Source: Melioribacteraceae bacterium
Lineage (GTDB): Bacteria; Bacteroidota; Ignavibacteria; Ignavibacteriales; Melioribacteraceae
Assembly: GCA_022181065.1 (NCBI GenBank)
Contig: BQMY01000117.1
Location: 1-64,000, forward strand
Length of the DNA stretch: 64,000 bases
Direction: 5' to 3'
Positions 52,428 through 61,765 of this stretch are shown here, piece after piece (the stretch's first letter is position 1; every line of letters starts with the position of its first letter). Made by a program: the position numbers and the translations under genes. The notes beneath the pieces were generated by a model, which saw nothing but the letters and a program-made list of their open reading frames with translations, was not told where the DNA came from and ran no database searches.

Positions 52428-53281
52428 TATACCTGTCCTTCCACTACCCTGCTGATATCAAGATAATCTTTATGATATTTTATATTTTTTAATCCATGGT
52501 CTTTCATCACATCACCTATTTTTTCAGCCATACCATCACCCGATTCAAAATAAAGACTTCCCCCCGCCATGAGTAATTTTGCTGCAATATTTGATATTCT
52601 GCTGTAAAACTTGTATCCATCAGCATCATCTGTAAGCGCGATGCGGGGTTCGTGCAATACAATCTCTTTCTGTAATCCTTTATAGTCATCTTCAGGAACA
52701 TAGGGTGGATTGGAGACTATCATATCAAATTTACCGAGTGTGCTGACATCATCCGACATTATATCGAATTGTTTTAGTTCACAATTTTCTATTTCATGAT
52801 GTTTTTGATTTTTCCAGGCTACTTTCAAGGCTTCTCTTGAAATATCTATTGCGGTAACAGAGCATTCGGGCAAATTTTTAGCAAGTGACAACGCAATACA
52901 TCCTGAACCCGTACCAATATCGAGAATCCGGAGTGAGTCGTTTTTATTGTTTTCTATAATTTTCTCAACCAGTATCTCGGTCTCCTGACGGGGTATCAGC
53001 ACGTTTTCATTGACAATAAAATGCATTCCGAAGAACTCAACATTCCCGATTATATATTGCAGGGGTTCGTTTTTTGCCCTTCTGGAGATAAAATCTCTGT
53101 AAATACTCTTTTCTTCATCTGTTAGTGGCTGCTCAAAACGCAGATATAGATCGAGTCTGCCGCAATTGAGTATATCAGCCAGAAGTAACTCCGCGTTCAT
53201 TCTCGCAGAATCTATACCTTTTTTTTCGAGATATTCGGTGGAGAGTTGAAGAGATTCCAATACTGTAAGCATAATAACCAT
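52427..53281 (-). CDS. prmC: Peptide chain release factor N5-glutamine methyltransferase PrmC
   Basis: Methylates the Gln of the GGQ loop in release factors, using S-adenosylmethionine. 284 residues with an N-terminal helical domain (about 1-80), the SAM-binding loop ILDIGTGSGCIALSLA and the catalytic NPPY in IVSNPPYVPEDD. Starts at ATG 53281 (or 53272). It heads the prmC-dtd-phosphatase-comEC-murB block and lies behind the strong terminator of the oxidase operon. Confidence 0.95.
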   Translation of the reverse strand: MVIMLTVLESLQLSTEYLEKKGIDSARMNAELLLADILNCGRLDLYLRFEQPLTDEEKSIYRDFISRRAKNEPLQYIIGNVEFFGMHFIVNENVLIPRQETEILVEKIIENNKNDSLRILDIGTGSGCIALSLAKNLPECSVTAIDISREALKVAWKNQKHHEIENCELKQFDIMSDDVSTLGKFDMIVSNPPYVPEDDYKGLQKEIVLHEPRIALTDDADGYKFYSRISNIAAKLLMAGGSLYFESGDGMAEKIGDVMKDHGLKNIKYHKDYLDISRVVEGQV

Positions 53282-53299
53282 AAATATTTACAGCAAAGA

Positions 53300-53338
53300 T
53301 AAAAAAAAGGGGGATAACAAAAAATGTTATCCCCCTTT
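53300..53338 (-). terminator. Strong terminator closing the respiratory operon
   Basis: On the minus strand AAAGGGGGATAACA, loop of five, TGTTATCCCCCTTT: a perfect 14-pair stem followed by TTTTT. It lies 20 bases after the stop of the last cytochrome c gene. Confidence 0.9.
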
Positions 53339-53358
53339 GAGTAAAACTGAAATATTTA

Positions 53359-54717
53359 TTATTTGGCTTCCGGCTGGTAAGTCTGGATTATATACTCGGC
53401 AACTGCTTTTGCTTCTGCCGGTTTCAAGCCCTGATTTGGCATTGCGGGGTATTCAGGGTTAATCTTAACCGGGTTAAGAATGAAGTTTGCCAATTTATCA
53501 ACGTCACCTTCATATTTAGGAAGAGTTTCATTGTAAGGAGGTCCTACAACTTTCTTATCAAACTGATGGCAAGCAACGCACTTACCATTATATATATCAG
53601 CGCCGCTGATCACTTCCCCGCCCAAACCAAATTCGGCGAGAAATTCAGCATGTTTAATTTCATAATTTTCAACCAACTGGATATACTGGTCTTTCGTTGC
53701 CGTATTGAACGCAAACTGATCTTTCATTACAAAAACAACCAGGAACAACAACATCAGGAATGTTGCTGAAGTAATATGTTTTGTATGATTATTTCTTAGC
53801 ATCAGATAAAACAGGTTACTTAACATCACAAGCAGGAAGAATACAAAGATTCCCGCGAAGAATATACTTCCTGTAAGCGCGACATCCGATTTTGAAAGAA
53901 TATTTGCTACCAAAAATATTGGTATGATCAACATTGAAACCAAACCGGTAGATAAAGAAAACTTCTTAACATATTCCGCATATTCTTCACTAACAAGTTT
54001 CTTCTGCTCCGAGCTTGGTCGGAAGTAATAATAAAGCATTACAAGTGATGCAAGAGTGATAGCTAAAAACAAAAACTGTATATAATAAGTAATTGTGTCG
54101 AATGAAAATAAAAGTAATAGGAAATCATTCGCTTCAGCAACTTTGTCAGTCTGTGACGCTAATTGAATCGCGCCAACAAAAATATATGTAGCTACTAATA
54201 AAAATATTACCCCATAAAAACCGGTAGAGGCAAACATGCCTCCCATCGAAAACTTATAGCTTGCGATTTCTCTTTTATACTCTTCAGATTTTATTTCTTC
54301 TTTTCCAAGATAGGTAAATAAGTCTGTGAAGTGGAAAGAGTGTTTGTAAAGTGAAAGCAAACCCGCCGCAACGAGGAATAATATTAGTGAAAGCAGAAGA
54401 TAACCCGGAACACTCGATCCGCTAAGGTGCAGCAATTGGGCGTAGCAAAAAACAGCGCTTAACATTGGCACAACACCAAGTGCAAGTGGTAAACTTTTAT
54501 TAAAAGCGGCTAAATCAGCAAAATCTTTTGCCAGTTTATAATATTTACCTTCCCCTGCTTCGGGACCTTTTTTCCTTAAAAACAAGGAAATCAAACTCGC
54601 GCCGGTTATGAAACTTAGATATGGAACAAGTATCACAAGCGTGAGCATGAGTATATACCTCAATAATACAATATGATGAGCCGATTGAGGAAGAATATGA
54701 TTGTCCAGGAAATCCAT
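53359..54717 (-). CDS. Multi-pass membrane protein with C-terminal cytochrome c domain
   Basis: A 452-residue protein: about eight membrane helices over residues 20-350, then a periplasmic class I cytochrome c domain of about 80 residues with the heme site CVACH and a Met ligand in YPAMPNQ. The helical part is not a recognised oxidase subunit. It is last in the act/cox operon, 21 bases after ctaB. It could be the membrane-bound electron carrier to CoxB, since CoxB here lacks a fused cytochrome c. That role is an inference. Confidence 0.8.
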   Translation of the reverse strand: MDFLDNHILPQSAHHIVLLRYILMLTLVILVPYLSFITGASLISLFLRKKGPEAGEGKYYKLAKDFADLAAFNKSLPLALGVVPMLSAVFCYAQLLHLSGSSVPGYLLLSLILFLVAAGLLSLYKHSFHFTDLFTYLGKEEIKSEEYKREIASYKFSMGGMFASTGFYGVIFLLVATYIFVGAIQLASQTDKVAEANDFLLLLFSFDTITYYIQFLFLAITLASLVMLYYYFRPSSEQKKLVSEEYAEYVKKFSLSTGLVSMLIIPIFLVANILSKSDVALTGSIFFAGIFVFFLLVMLSNLFYLMLRNNHTKHITSATFLMLLFLVVFVMKDQFAFNTATKDQYIQLVENYEIKHAEFLAEFGLGGEVISGADIYNGKCVACHQFDKKVVGPPYNETLPKYEGDVDKLANFILNPVKINPEYPAMPNQGLKPAEAKAVAEYIIQTYQPEAK

Positions 54718-54738
54718 CTGCGGTTTACCTTAAATTTC

Positions 54739-55623
54739 TTAAAAAAGTAACTTATCTACCGATAAAACTGAAACAACTAATAACACATAAATATTAACCG
54801 ATAAAAATGCTTTTCGGTATATGACCCGATCCAATGAATCGGATAAAATTGATTTCGAACTTAATACCAGCCAAAAACTTAAAAGTAGCACACCGGAAAT
54901 TCCAACAATACTGGCTGAGATATCAAATAGTGGAATAAGAAGGCTGCTGAAACCCAACGCTGCAATCCATACGAAAGTAATTCGTCTCAACTGTATGCTG
55001 CTGAAAAGTTTTGTGAGAGTGGGAAAACCGGCTTTATCGTAATCTTCACCAAACAAAAGGAGCAACAGCCAAAAATGGGGAATCTGCCAAATAAAAAAGA
55101 ACATTGCAAGCGCAAGAATATGTGGATCAGTTAAAGAACCACCCATTGCGCTCCAACCAATAACAGGTGGAATCGCGCCGATTATGGAACCAGGTACAAC
55201 TGCCATAGCGTATTTTTTCTTCAACGGTGTGTATATAGCGTTATACCACACAAGTGTTACAAAGCCTAAAAGCAAAACTGTCTCATTAATAAAAGCTAAT
55301 ACCAAACTTCCGGATATAATCTGCAAAAAAGCGAATATTAAAGCGTTTTCGGGAGAGATCTTCCCTGCCGGTATCGGACGTGATTTGGTTCTATCCATTA
55401 GCGCGTCAGTATCCCGCTCCTGAAAATGATTTAACGCTGATGAACCACACGCGAGTAAAAAGACTCCAATGACAGGTGCTAAAATTGCTGGTGTTAACTG
55501 ACCGGTAAACATTACTGCCCCAATCCCAACAGAAATAGCCACAAAGAATGTAATTCTGAATTTGCTCAACTCAAGAAATACATTCATCTTGTCATGGATA
55601 TATGTAGCCGCAATGCTGCTCAA
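54739..55623 (-). CDS. ctaB: Protoheme IX farnesyltransferase CtaB (heme O synthase)
   Basis: Attaches a farnesyl group to heme b to give heme O for the oxidase. 294 residues from a TTG at 55623 that overlaps coxB; an ATG at 55587 would give 282 residues. Nine or so helices and the prenyltransferase motif ALNHFQERDTDALMDRT followed by SRPIPAG, with the Asp and Arg ligands. No ctaA (heme A synthase) is in the window, so whether heme O is further oxidised to heme A is not decided. Confidence 0.95.
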   Translation of the reverse strand: MSSIAATYIHDKMNVFLELSKFRITFFVAISVGIGAVMFTGQLTPAILAPVIGVFLLACGSSALNHFQERDTDALMDRTKSRPIPAGKISPENALIFAFLQIISGSLVLAFINETVLLLGFVTLVWYNAIYTPLKKKYAMAVVPGSIIGAIPPVIGWSAMGGSLTDPHILALAMFFFIWQIPHFWLLLLLFGEDYDKAGFPTLTKLFSSIQLRRITFVWIAALGFSSLLIPLFDISASIVGISGVLLLSFWLVLSSKSILSDSLDRVIYRKAFLSVNIYVLLVVSVLSVDKLLF

Positions 55624-56288
55624 TTAGTCTCCATATTTTCTGCCATTTCGGAAGCAGGTTCAACTTTTGTGGAATCAACTTCATACCATGAAGCAAATTC
55701 CTGCTCGGGCATTACTACAACCGCGGAATACATCATTGAGTGTTTTAATCCGCAATATTCAGCGCAGGCAATATCATAAGTGCCAACTTTGTCTGCCGTA
55801 AACGCCAGATAGTTTATACGTCCCGCAATTACATCTTCTTTTATTCTGAATGCAGGGATATACAGTGAATGGTTGACATCAAATGATTCAAGATTGAGTT
55901 TAATCGGAGTTTTTACCGGTACGTACAAAGTGTCGGTTGATTTACCATTTTCATAATCAAATTGCCATTCCCACATGCGTGCTTTGGCTTCAATTTCAAA
56001 AGCGCCTTCGGGTACTTCCCTGATAGTTTTATAACCAAGATAACCGTAATAAAACATTGTCAATACAAGTATAGTAGGGATACCAATCCAGATAATCTCC
56101 AACCAGATATTTCCATGAATATCAACAGGTTTATGACCTTTTTTCCTGTGGTACTTAAAAACAAAATAAATCATCGTGACGGTAACACCAACAAGTAGCA
56201 GGAGCGAGATTGCTGTAATGTAAAGCATCACATCGTCAACGGCGCCCGTAGTTCTGCTTGCTGCTTGTCCGGATAGTAAAAAATACAT
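55620..56288 (-). CDS. coxB: Cytochrome c oxidase subunit II CoxB
   Basis: About 222 residues from the ATG at 56288, which has an AGGTGAGG ribosome site; a GTG at 56300 is the alternative. Two membrane helices (LLLLVGVTVTMIYFVF, IIWIGIPTILVLTMFY) precede a CuA domain: DVNHSLYIPAF for the first His and CAEYCGLKHSMM for the Cys, Cys, His and Met ligands. There is no C-terminal cytochrome c fusion. It lies after coxD, so the usual order with coxB first is not kept. Confidence 0.95.
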   Translation of the reverse strand: MYFLLSGQAASRTTGAVDDVMLYITAISLLLLVGVTVTMIYFVFKYHRKKGHKPVDIHGNIWLEIIWIGIPTILVLTMFYYGYLGYKTIREVPEGAFEIEAKARMWEWQFDYENGKSTDTLYVPVKTPIKLNLESFDVNHSLYIPAFRIKEDVIAGRINYLAFTADKVGTYDIACAEYCGLKHSMMYSAVVVMPEQEFASWYEVDSTKVEPASEMAENMETN

Positions 56289-56296
56289 TTTCAACC

Positions 56297-56587
56297 TCAC
56301 CTGTTAACTACATCTAAGAAAGTTAAAACAAATATTACCACAATGGTAAAACCGCTCACCAATAAAAAGACCTTAAATATTGGTTCTTCATATTTAATAT
56401 GCATGAAGATATTTATCACAAGAGCTGATTTTATTGCTGCTATAAGCATAGCAATCGCGAGGGCGACCATGCCGAAATCAATTCCGGCAACCGTTACGGT
56501 AATTGAAGTTAACGCTATAAGAGCCAACCAGACTAATATATAGGTTCCGTATCCGGTAGAATGATGATTAGTTTCTTCTTGATGCAT
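56297..56587 (-). CDS. coxD: Cytochrome c oxidase subunit IV (CoxD)
   Basis: A 96-residue protein with three membrane helices (YILVWLALIALTSITV, MVALAIAMLIAAIKSALVIN, VFLLVSGFTIVVIFVLTFL), matching the small prokaryotic subunit IV. The His-rich N-terminus (HQEETNHH) is common in this family. It lies between coxC (9 bases upstream) and coxB (overlapping leader). It stabilises the core complex, from general knowledge. Confidence 0.85.
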   Translation of the reverse strand: MHQEETNHHSTGYGTYILVWLALIALTSITVTVAGIDFGMVALAIAMLIAAIKSALVINIFMHIKYEEPIFKVFLLVSGFTIVVIFVLTFLDVVNR

Positions 56588-56596
56588 TCTTAATCC

Positions 56597-57226
56597 TTAA
56601 TGTATTAAATAGAATAGCGGGAAAAGGAAAATCCAAATCAAATCGACCAGATGCCAATACAATCCCGAGTTTTCAAGTTTTACATAATTATCGTGTGTTA
56701 CACTACCTCTGCTGACAAAAACCAGCATGAATAGTAATATTACAATACCAATTATAATATGCAGCCCGTGTAATCCGGTCATAATATAATACAATCCGAA
56801 AAATACAATTTCGCCATCCTGCTTGTTAAGCATAGTTTCACTTCCCGGGTAGAGGTCGTGAGAAAATTTGGAGGACCATTCAAAATATTTATTAACCATA
56901 AAACCGAAGGCGAAAAATATGGTCAATACCAGATTGATAATTGATAAAAATTTATTCTTTTTCTGAAGCGCAAGGATTGAAAGCGCCATAGTTAAACTGG
57001 AAGTAAGCAGAATTATAGTATTCAGCGTTCCCATCGTTGTATCAAGTTCCAAAGCAGCTAGCTTGAACTGATCGGGATACTGGAATCTATATACCGCGTA
57101 TGCCAAAAACATTCCGCCAAACAATAATACTTCTGTAAAGAGGAACAACCACATTCCCATTTTGGCGCCGACATCGTCGCGGTGCACATGATGATCTACT
57201 GCTGCTGCCTGATTACTTTGACTCAT
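56597..57226 (-). CDS. coxC: Cytochrome c oxidase subunit III CoxC
   Basis: A 209-residue protein of five helices, the short five-helix form of subunit III. Signatures: MGMWLFLFTEVLLFGGMF with the conserved Glu, and TGLHGLHIIIGIV, with a C-terminal GLYWHLVDLIWIFLFPLFYL. Overlaps coxA by 14 bases. It has a His-rich N-terminus (VDHHVHRDD). Confidence 0.95.
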   Translation of the reverse strand: MSQSNQAAAVDHHVHRDDVGAKMGMWLFLFTEVLLFGGMFLAYAVYRFQYPDQFKLAALELDTTMGTLNTIILLTSSLTMALSILALQKKNKFLSIINLVLTIFFAFGFMVNKYFEWSSKFSHDLYPGSETMLNKQDGEIVFFGLYYIMTGLHGLHIIIGIVILLFMLVFVSRGSVTHDNYVKLENSGLYWHLVDLIWIFLFPLFYLIH

Positions 57227-58856
57227 CGTTCATTTCCTCCAACTGGCTGAAATCATAAGGTTCACGGGTAACTGTTGGTATTTCATGGAAGTTTTCCAAT
57301 GGTGGTGGTGACGCTGTATGCCATTCCAGAGTAACACCTCCCCAGGGATTTCTCGGCGCTTTCGGACCTTTGAACGCACTGTAAAATATATTTCCAAAAA
57401 CTATTATCATTGTTATACCCATTAGCCATGAACCAACTGTTGATATAACATGCAAGTCTGTGAATTCAGGAAGATAATCGAAGTATCTTCTTGGCATACC
57501 CATGTAACCAAGAATAAACTTGGGGAAATAGAGCATATTAAACGCTACGAAAAATAATCCAACGCCCCAGTTTGCGAGTTTAATATTATACATTCTGCCA
57601 AACATTTTCGGGAACCAGTAATATAATGCCGCAAAGAATATTGTTCCTGTACCGCCAAACATTACATAGTGGAAATGCGCCACAACAAAATAAGTATCGT
57701 GAAGATGAATATCTGTCGCAAGTGAACCAACTACTAGTCCGGTTAAACCACCAATAGAAAATAACACGATAAATGCCATTACCCATAGTAGTGGCGGTTT
57801 CGGATCAATCGAACCTTTATACATGGTCGCAACCCAGTTGAACACTTTAACACCACTTGGAAGCGCAACAATAAATGTCAACAGGGAAAATATTATACGC
57901 GCTGTATCACTGATACCACTGGTGAACATATGGTGAGCCCATACGAGGTAACCAACAAACGCGATTGCCAATGAAGAAAACGCAATAGCTTTATAGCCAA
58001 AAATGGTTCTTCTCGCAAATGTGGGTATTATCTCCGAAACAACACCCATCGCCGGTAATATCATAATATAAACCGCCGGATGAGAATATATCCAGAACAA
58101 ATGCTGATACAAAATCGGGTCACCACCCAACGCAGGATCAAAAATACCAACACCAAAAGCTCTTTCCAGAATTACAAGAAGAATTGTAATACCAATAATT
58201 GGAGTAGCGATTATCTGAATCCATGCTGTTGAATAAATACTCCAGATAAAGAGAGGCATGCGGAAAAATCCCATACCGGGTGCGCGCAATCTGTGAACGG
58301 TGGTTACAAAATTTATACCTGTTAGTATTGATGAAAAACCAAGTACAAACGCCGCGAATATCGCCAATGAAACATTTGTTCCTGTTCTGACACTATAAGG
58401 GATATAGAATGTCCATCCTGTGTCAATCGGGCCACCCGGGAGAAACAGGGATACAAGAACCAGAACCGCTCCAATCATGTAAACATACCATGAAAGAAGA
58501 TTCAGCCTCGGGAAGGAGACGTCTTTTGCACCCAGCTGGATCGGAAGAAAGAAATTCCCGAATATCGCCGGAAGACCCGGTACGATAAAAAGGAAGATCA
58601 TAATTACACCATGAAGTGTAAAAAATGTATTGTATGTCTGGGCGCTCACGATGGTCTCACCGGGAGCTATCAATTCAAGTCTCATCAACAAACCGAGGAT
58701 GACACCTACAATAAAAAATCCGGAAATAGTATAGAGGTACATCAAACCGATACGTTTATGATCGGTAGTCAACAACCAGGCAAGAATCCCTGAATGTTTA
58801 TTCGTACTCTCTTCGTAAAAACTCTTTTCGGAAACAGCAATAGTTCCGTTTGCCAT
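57213..58856 (-). CDS. coxA: Cytochrome c oxidase subunit I CoxA (A2-type)
   Basis: Catalytic subunit that reduces oxygen and pumps protons. 547 residues, 12 helices. Ligands: low-spin heme His in FFTLHGVIMI, CuB His and the cross-linked Tyr in YSHPAVYI, the His pair in WAHHMFTSG, and the heme His residues in VAHFHYVM. The D-channel Asp is in GAKDVSFPRLN and the K-channel Lys in DPKPPLLW. The Glu of the A1 motif GHPEV is replaced, giving the A2-type YSHPxV. An AAGGAG site precedes the ATG. Confidence 0.97.
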   Translation of the reverse strand: MANGTIAVSEKSFYEESTNKHSGILAWLLTTDHKRIGLMYLYTISGFFIVGVILGLLMRLELIAPGETIVSAQTYNTFFTLHGVIMIFLFIVPGLPAIFGNFFLPIQLGAKDVSFPRLNLLSWYVYMIGAVLVLVSLFLPGGPIDTGWTFYIPYSVRTGTNVSLAIFAAFVLGFSSILTGINFVTTVHRLRAPGMGFFRMPLFIWSIYSTAWIQIIATPIIGITILLVILERAFGVGIFDPALGGDPILYQHLFWIYSHPAVYIMILPAMGVVSEIIPTFARRTIFGYKAIAFSSLAIAFVGYLVWAHHMFTSGISDTARIIFSLLTFIVALPSGVKVFNWVATMYKGSIDPKPPLLWVMAFIVLFSIGGLTGLVVGSLATDIHLHDTYFVVAHFHYVMFGGTGTIFFAALYYWFPKMFGRMYNIKLANWGVGLFFVAFNMLYFPKFILGYMGMPRRYFDYLPEFTDLHVISTVGSWLMGITMIIVFGNIFYSAFKGPKAPRNPWGGVTLEWHTASPPPLENFHEIPTVTREPYDFSQLEEMNDESK

Positions 58857-58869
58857 TTATCGAAACTCC

Positions 58870-59640
58870 TTAATTCTTCTTATTTTTTCTGAGAGTTAAA
58901 ATTCCAAAAAATCCAGCAACAAATATTAACATTACACTCCCGATAATTCTGGTAAGATTAAGAGTATATCCCCTACCTTCGGGATCGTAACTGAAACAAA
59001 ACTGCAAAACTTTGGCAATTGTCGGACTCGTTTTACCACTCTCTGCGTCCAGCAAAGCCATTTTAACATCAAACTGGTTGTATGTATCACCAAACAAATA
59101 TCTCGATATCTTACCGTCCGGCGCGATTGTTATAAGAGTACCGGCGTGAAGAAATTCATCACCCTGTTTCTTGAAACGAAAACCAACCGATTCGGTAAGT
59201 TTATTGATTGTCAAACTGTCACCTGTTAAGAAATTCCAGGCGCTTTCAGGAAATTCACGTTTGATTCCATGCAGATAATTTTTCTTCCAGTTTGCGGCAA
59301 CTTTATAATCTTCGGAATGGTCAAAACTGATCGTTACCACCTGAAAATCTTCCTCAGGAGTTAAATCAACTCTGTCAACAACCCAAGCAAGTTCGGTTAG
59401 CAACGGACTACAAATACCGGGGCATTCATAATAAACCAATGCCAGCAGTGTAGGCTGCTCATGGATTACCTTTTCAAGTGAAACTGTATCACCGTGAGAG
59501 TTTACAAATTCAAGCTCGAGTGGTATATATTCACCAAGTTTTTCATCTACACCAACCTCAATTTCCTGTTGGGTGTCAGCAAATAAAAAAGCTGATATAA
59601 ATAAAATTATTAACAATATGTAATTACCGGTTTTCAGCAT
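58870..59640 (-). CDS. SCO1/SenC-type copper chaperone
   Basis: Delivers copper to the CuA site of the oxidase in the periplasm. 256 residues: signal peptide or anchor (ILLIILFISAFLFA), thioredoxin fold with the copper motif YECPGICSPLL (Cys, three residues, Cys) and the third ligand His in FLHAGT, then a C-terminal membrane helix (SVMLIFVAGFFGIL). The last helix makes it a bitopic protein, longer than plain SCO1. Fits its position before coxA. Confidence 0.92.
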   Translation of the reverse strand: MLKTGNYILLIILFISAFLFADTQQEIEVGVDEKLGEYIPLELEFVNSHGDTVSLEKVIHEQPTLLALVYYECPGICSPLLTELAWVVDRVDLTPEEDFQVVTISFDHSEDYKVAANWKKNYLHGIKREFPESAWNFLTGDSLTINKLTESVGFRFKKQGDEFLHAGTLITIAPDGKISRYLFGDTYNQFDVKMALLDAESGKTSPTIAKVLQFCFSYDPEGRGYTLNLTRIIGSVMLIFVAGFFGILTLRKNKKN

Positions 59641-59644
59641 ATAT

Positions 59645-60559
59645 TTAGGATATACTCTCTTTTAGCTTGTTATACAAGTTTGACCATTCGTCGTCACTCA
59701 AACGTGTCACATTACTCTTAAAACCTAAATCCATCGGAGATACTGATACAGCTGTCTTGAATATTTCAGCAGATTCAAATTGTTTTTCAAGAAAATGCGA
59801 AAGAACTGTTTTTTTACAGTAAACCACTTGCTTCAAGCCCTGATCCATATTGGAATCATATTTACCGATCGCTGATTTTAACAAAGCTGATTCAATTTTA
59901 TTTTCTTCAATCACTTTCTGAACGGCCAAATTAACCGGTATAGTATTCGGTTTAACTTCACCTTTGGAAATATTGTAAGTCATATCCAGTGTAGCGACTT
60001 CTTCATCGGTAATCTCGGGATAATCATCCGCAAACGTTCTTACGTAATGGATCATAGCCACTCTGTCCTCTACAGGCAGATATTCATATGCAGCCATACC
60101 GTTTTGAAGAATACCTTCCTGAAGTGTTTTGTACAAATCAGGAAATGTTCTACCATTTGTCCATCCATCCGCGTTGTGGAAATTTCTTGGCGGGGGATTT
60201 AGAGCAGCACCAGCAGGACCTTTACCCATACCGTCCGAGGCATGGCAGGAAGCACAATTCTGCTCGTACAATTCTTTACCTTTTTCCACCAAATCGCCGG
60301 GAGCCTGAATTTTTGCCAAATCCATAGCAGGTACAATTCCACCCTTCTGCATTTCGACACTTCTTCTTACATCAGCCGAATCGAGAATAACTTCAGGAGC
60401 TTCATTAAATGAAATCGTGTCAAGGCTATTCAAATAATATATTCCGCCTATAACCGCGACAACTAAAAAGTAAGGATATGCCCAGCCAAAAAGTCGTACA
60501 GGGTCTTTTAACAATTCAACAAAGCGAAGTTCGTCTTCCAATTTTCTATTGTTTTCCAT
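59645..60559 (-). CDS. Membrane-anchored monoheme cytochrome c with long C-terminal region
   Basis: About 304 residues from the ATG at 60559; a TTG at 60571 would add four. An N-terminal membrane helix (LFGWAYPYFLVVAVIGGIYYL), then one cytochrome c domain with heme site CASCH at about residue 100 and a probable Met ligand in NGMAAYEYLP. The last 130 residues after the domain have no recognised fold, hydrophilic with heptad-like spacing. It lies between actF and the SCO gene, so it may be an extra electron carrier between complex III and the oxidase. Confidence 0.85.
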   Translation of the reverse strand: MENNRKLEDELRFVELLKDPVRLFGWAYPYFLVVAVIGGIYYLNSLDTISFNEAPEVILDSADVRRSVEMQKGGIVPAMDLAKIQAPGDLVEKGKELYEQNCASCHASDGMGKGPAGAALNPPPRNFHNADGWTNGRTFPDLYKTLQEGILQNGMAAYEYLPVEDRVAMIHYVRTFADDYPEITDEEVATLDMTYNISKGEVKPNTIPVNLAVQKVIEENKIESALLKSAIGKYDSNMDQGLKQVVYCKKTVLSHFLEKQFESAEIFKTAVSVSPMDLGFKSNVTRLSDDEWSNLYNKLKESIS

Positions 60560-60574
60560 TCCAGAATCCAAAAA

Positions 60575-61765
60575 TTATAATCTGAAGTTAATACCGCGTT
60601 TCAATTTCGGGTCGCCAACAGGCATCATATTCATTTTTTTATAAAGTGTAGCAAAAACCGTGATTACAAGTCCAACCGCAAGGATTGGGAAACCTAATTC
60701 CATCCAGCCAAAAGGTACACCATCTTTACTGTAAGTTGGCATAACAAGCCAGAACAGATCCACGATGTGAGCAAAGAGTATCCATAGTGCCATAAACTTT
60801 AAAACTTTCGGATTACTCTTCGATGGCTGTGATAACAATCCGAAATAAGGAACCACAAAATGTACAATCATCAGGAATATACTGGCGTAAACCCAGCTAC
60901 CTTCCCAACGGTCGATAAACCAGAAAGTTTCTTCCGGAAGGTTGGCGTACCAGTAAAGCATATACTGACTGAACGCGATATATGCCCAGAAGTTTATGAA
61001 AGCAAAAAGTAAAGCACCAAGCGCGTAATAATGGTCTTTGTTTATTCCTTTGGCAAAATAGCCGTTTTCGTCCATCTTGATAATGATGAAAGTCCCCGCC
61101 GCGATCGCTGCTAAAATGGTGCCTGAGAAATAGTACACACCATACATAGTAGAGAACCAGTGGGGTTCAAGACTCATCAACCAGTCAATCGAGGCAAAGG
61201 TTAATGTGATTGCGAAAACAGGCATAAATATCGCTGAAAGCCTGATGTTTCTTGTAGTAAGACTCTGATCACCCGATTTATCCTGCTTTCTTGAATTACT
61301 TGTAATCATAAAATAAAAGGCAATCCAGAGTAGGAAAAATACGGCAATTCTGATTGTAAAGAACTCCATATTAAGATATGGTGCTTTAGATTTCAATATT
61401 TTATCTGTCGCGACCACATCACTGTGCGTCCAGTGGTACATGTCATGCATATTAAGATAAACAGGAATAGCCACAATCGGGAGTACAATCAGCACAGCGG
61501 CGAGTACTTCCATAACACGTCTGAACGGTACACTCCAAACCGCGCCCATAAGATATTCTATACCTATCATGAACAAGGCACCAAGCCCGATAGAGGTAAG
61601 GAACATAAGTACAATAAGATTATTGTATGCCGCGCGGGTGTGGTCAGTAAAGTAAGCTATAACAGCAATCACTAAACCTAATGCAAATAAACCGTAGCCG
61701 AGTTTGGTTATTAAATCCGGCAACTCTTTTTTTGTATAATCAATTTTTATGGAAGTTGAACTCAT
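60575..61765 (-). CDS. actF: Alternative complex III membrane subunit ActF
   Basis: A 396-residue protein with about ten helices, paralogue of ActC in the NrfD-like family that quinol oxidation requires. Segments such as VPFRRVMEVLAAVLIVLP and FASIDWLMSLEPHWFSTMYGVYYF match ActF proteins (quinol:cytochrome c oxidoreductase quinone-binding subunit 2). Its ATG overlaps the TGA of the actD-actE fusion and an AAGGAG site precedes it. Complete length. Confidence 0.92.
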   Translation of the reverse strand: MSSTSIKIDYTKKELPDLITKLGYGLFALGLVIAVIAYFTDHTRAAYNNLIVLMFLTSIGLGALFMIGIEYLMGAVWSVPFRRVMEVLAAVLIVLPIVAIPVYLNMHDMYHWTHSDVVATDKILKSKAPYLNMEFFTIRIAVFFLLWIAFYFMITSNSRKQDKSGDQSLTTRNIRLSAIFMPVFAITLTFASIDWLMSLEPHWFSTMYGVYYFSGTILAAIAAGTFIIIKMDENGYFAKGINKDHYYALGALLFAFINFWAYIAFSQYMLYWYANLPEETFWFIDRWEGSWVYASIFLMIVHFVVPYFGLLSQPSKSNPKVLKFMALWILFAHIVDLFWLVMPTYSKDGVPFGWMELGFPILAVGLVITVFATLYKKMNMMPVGDPKLKRGINFRL

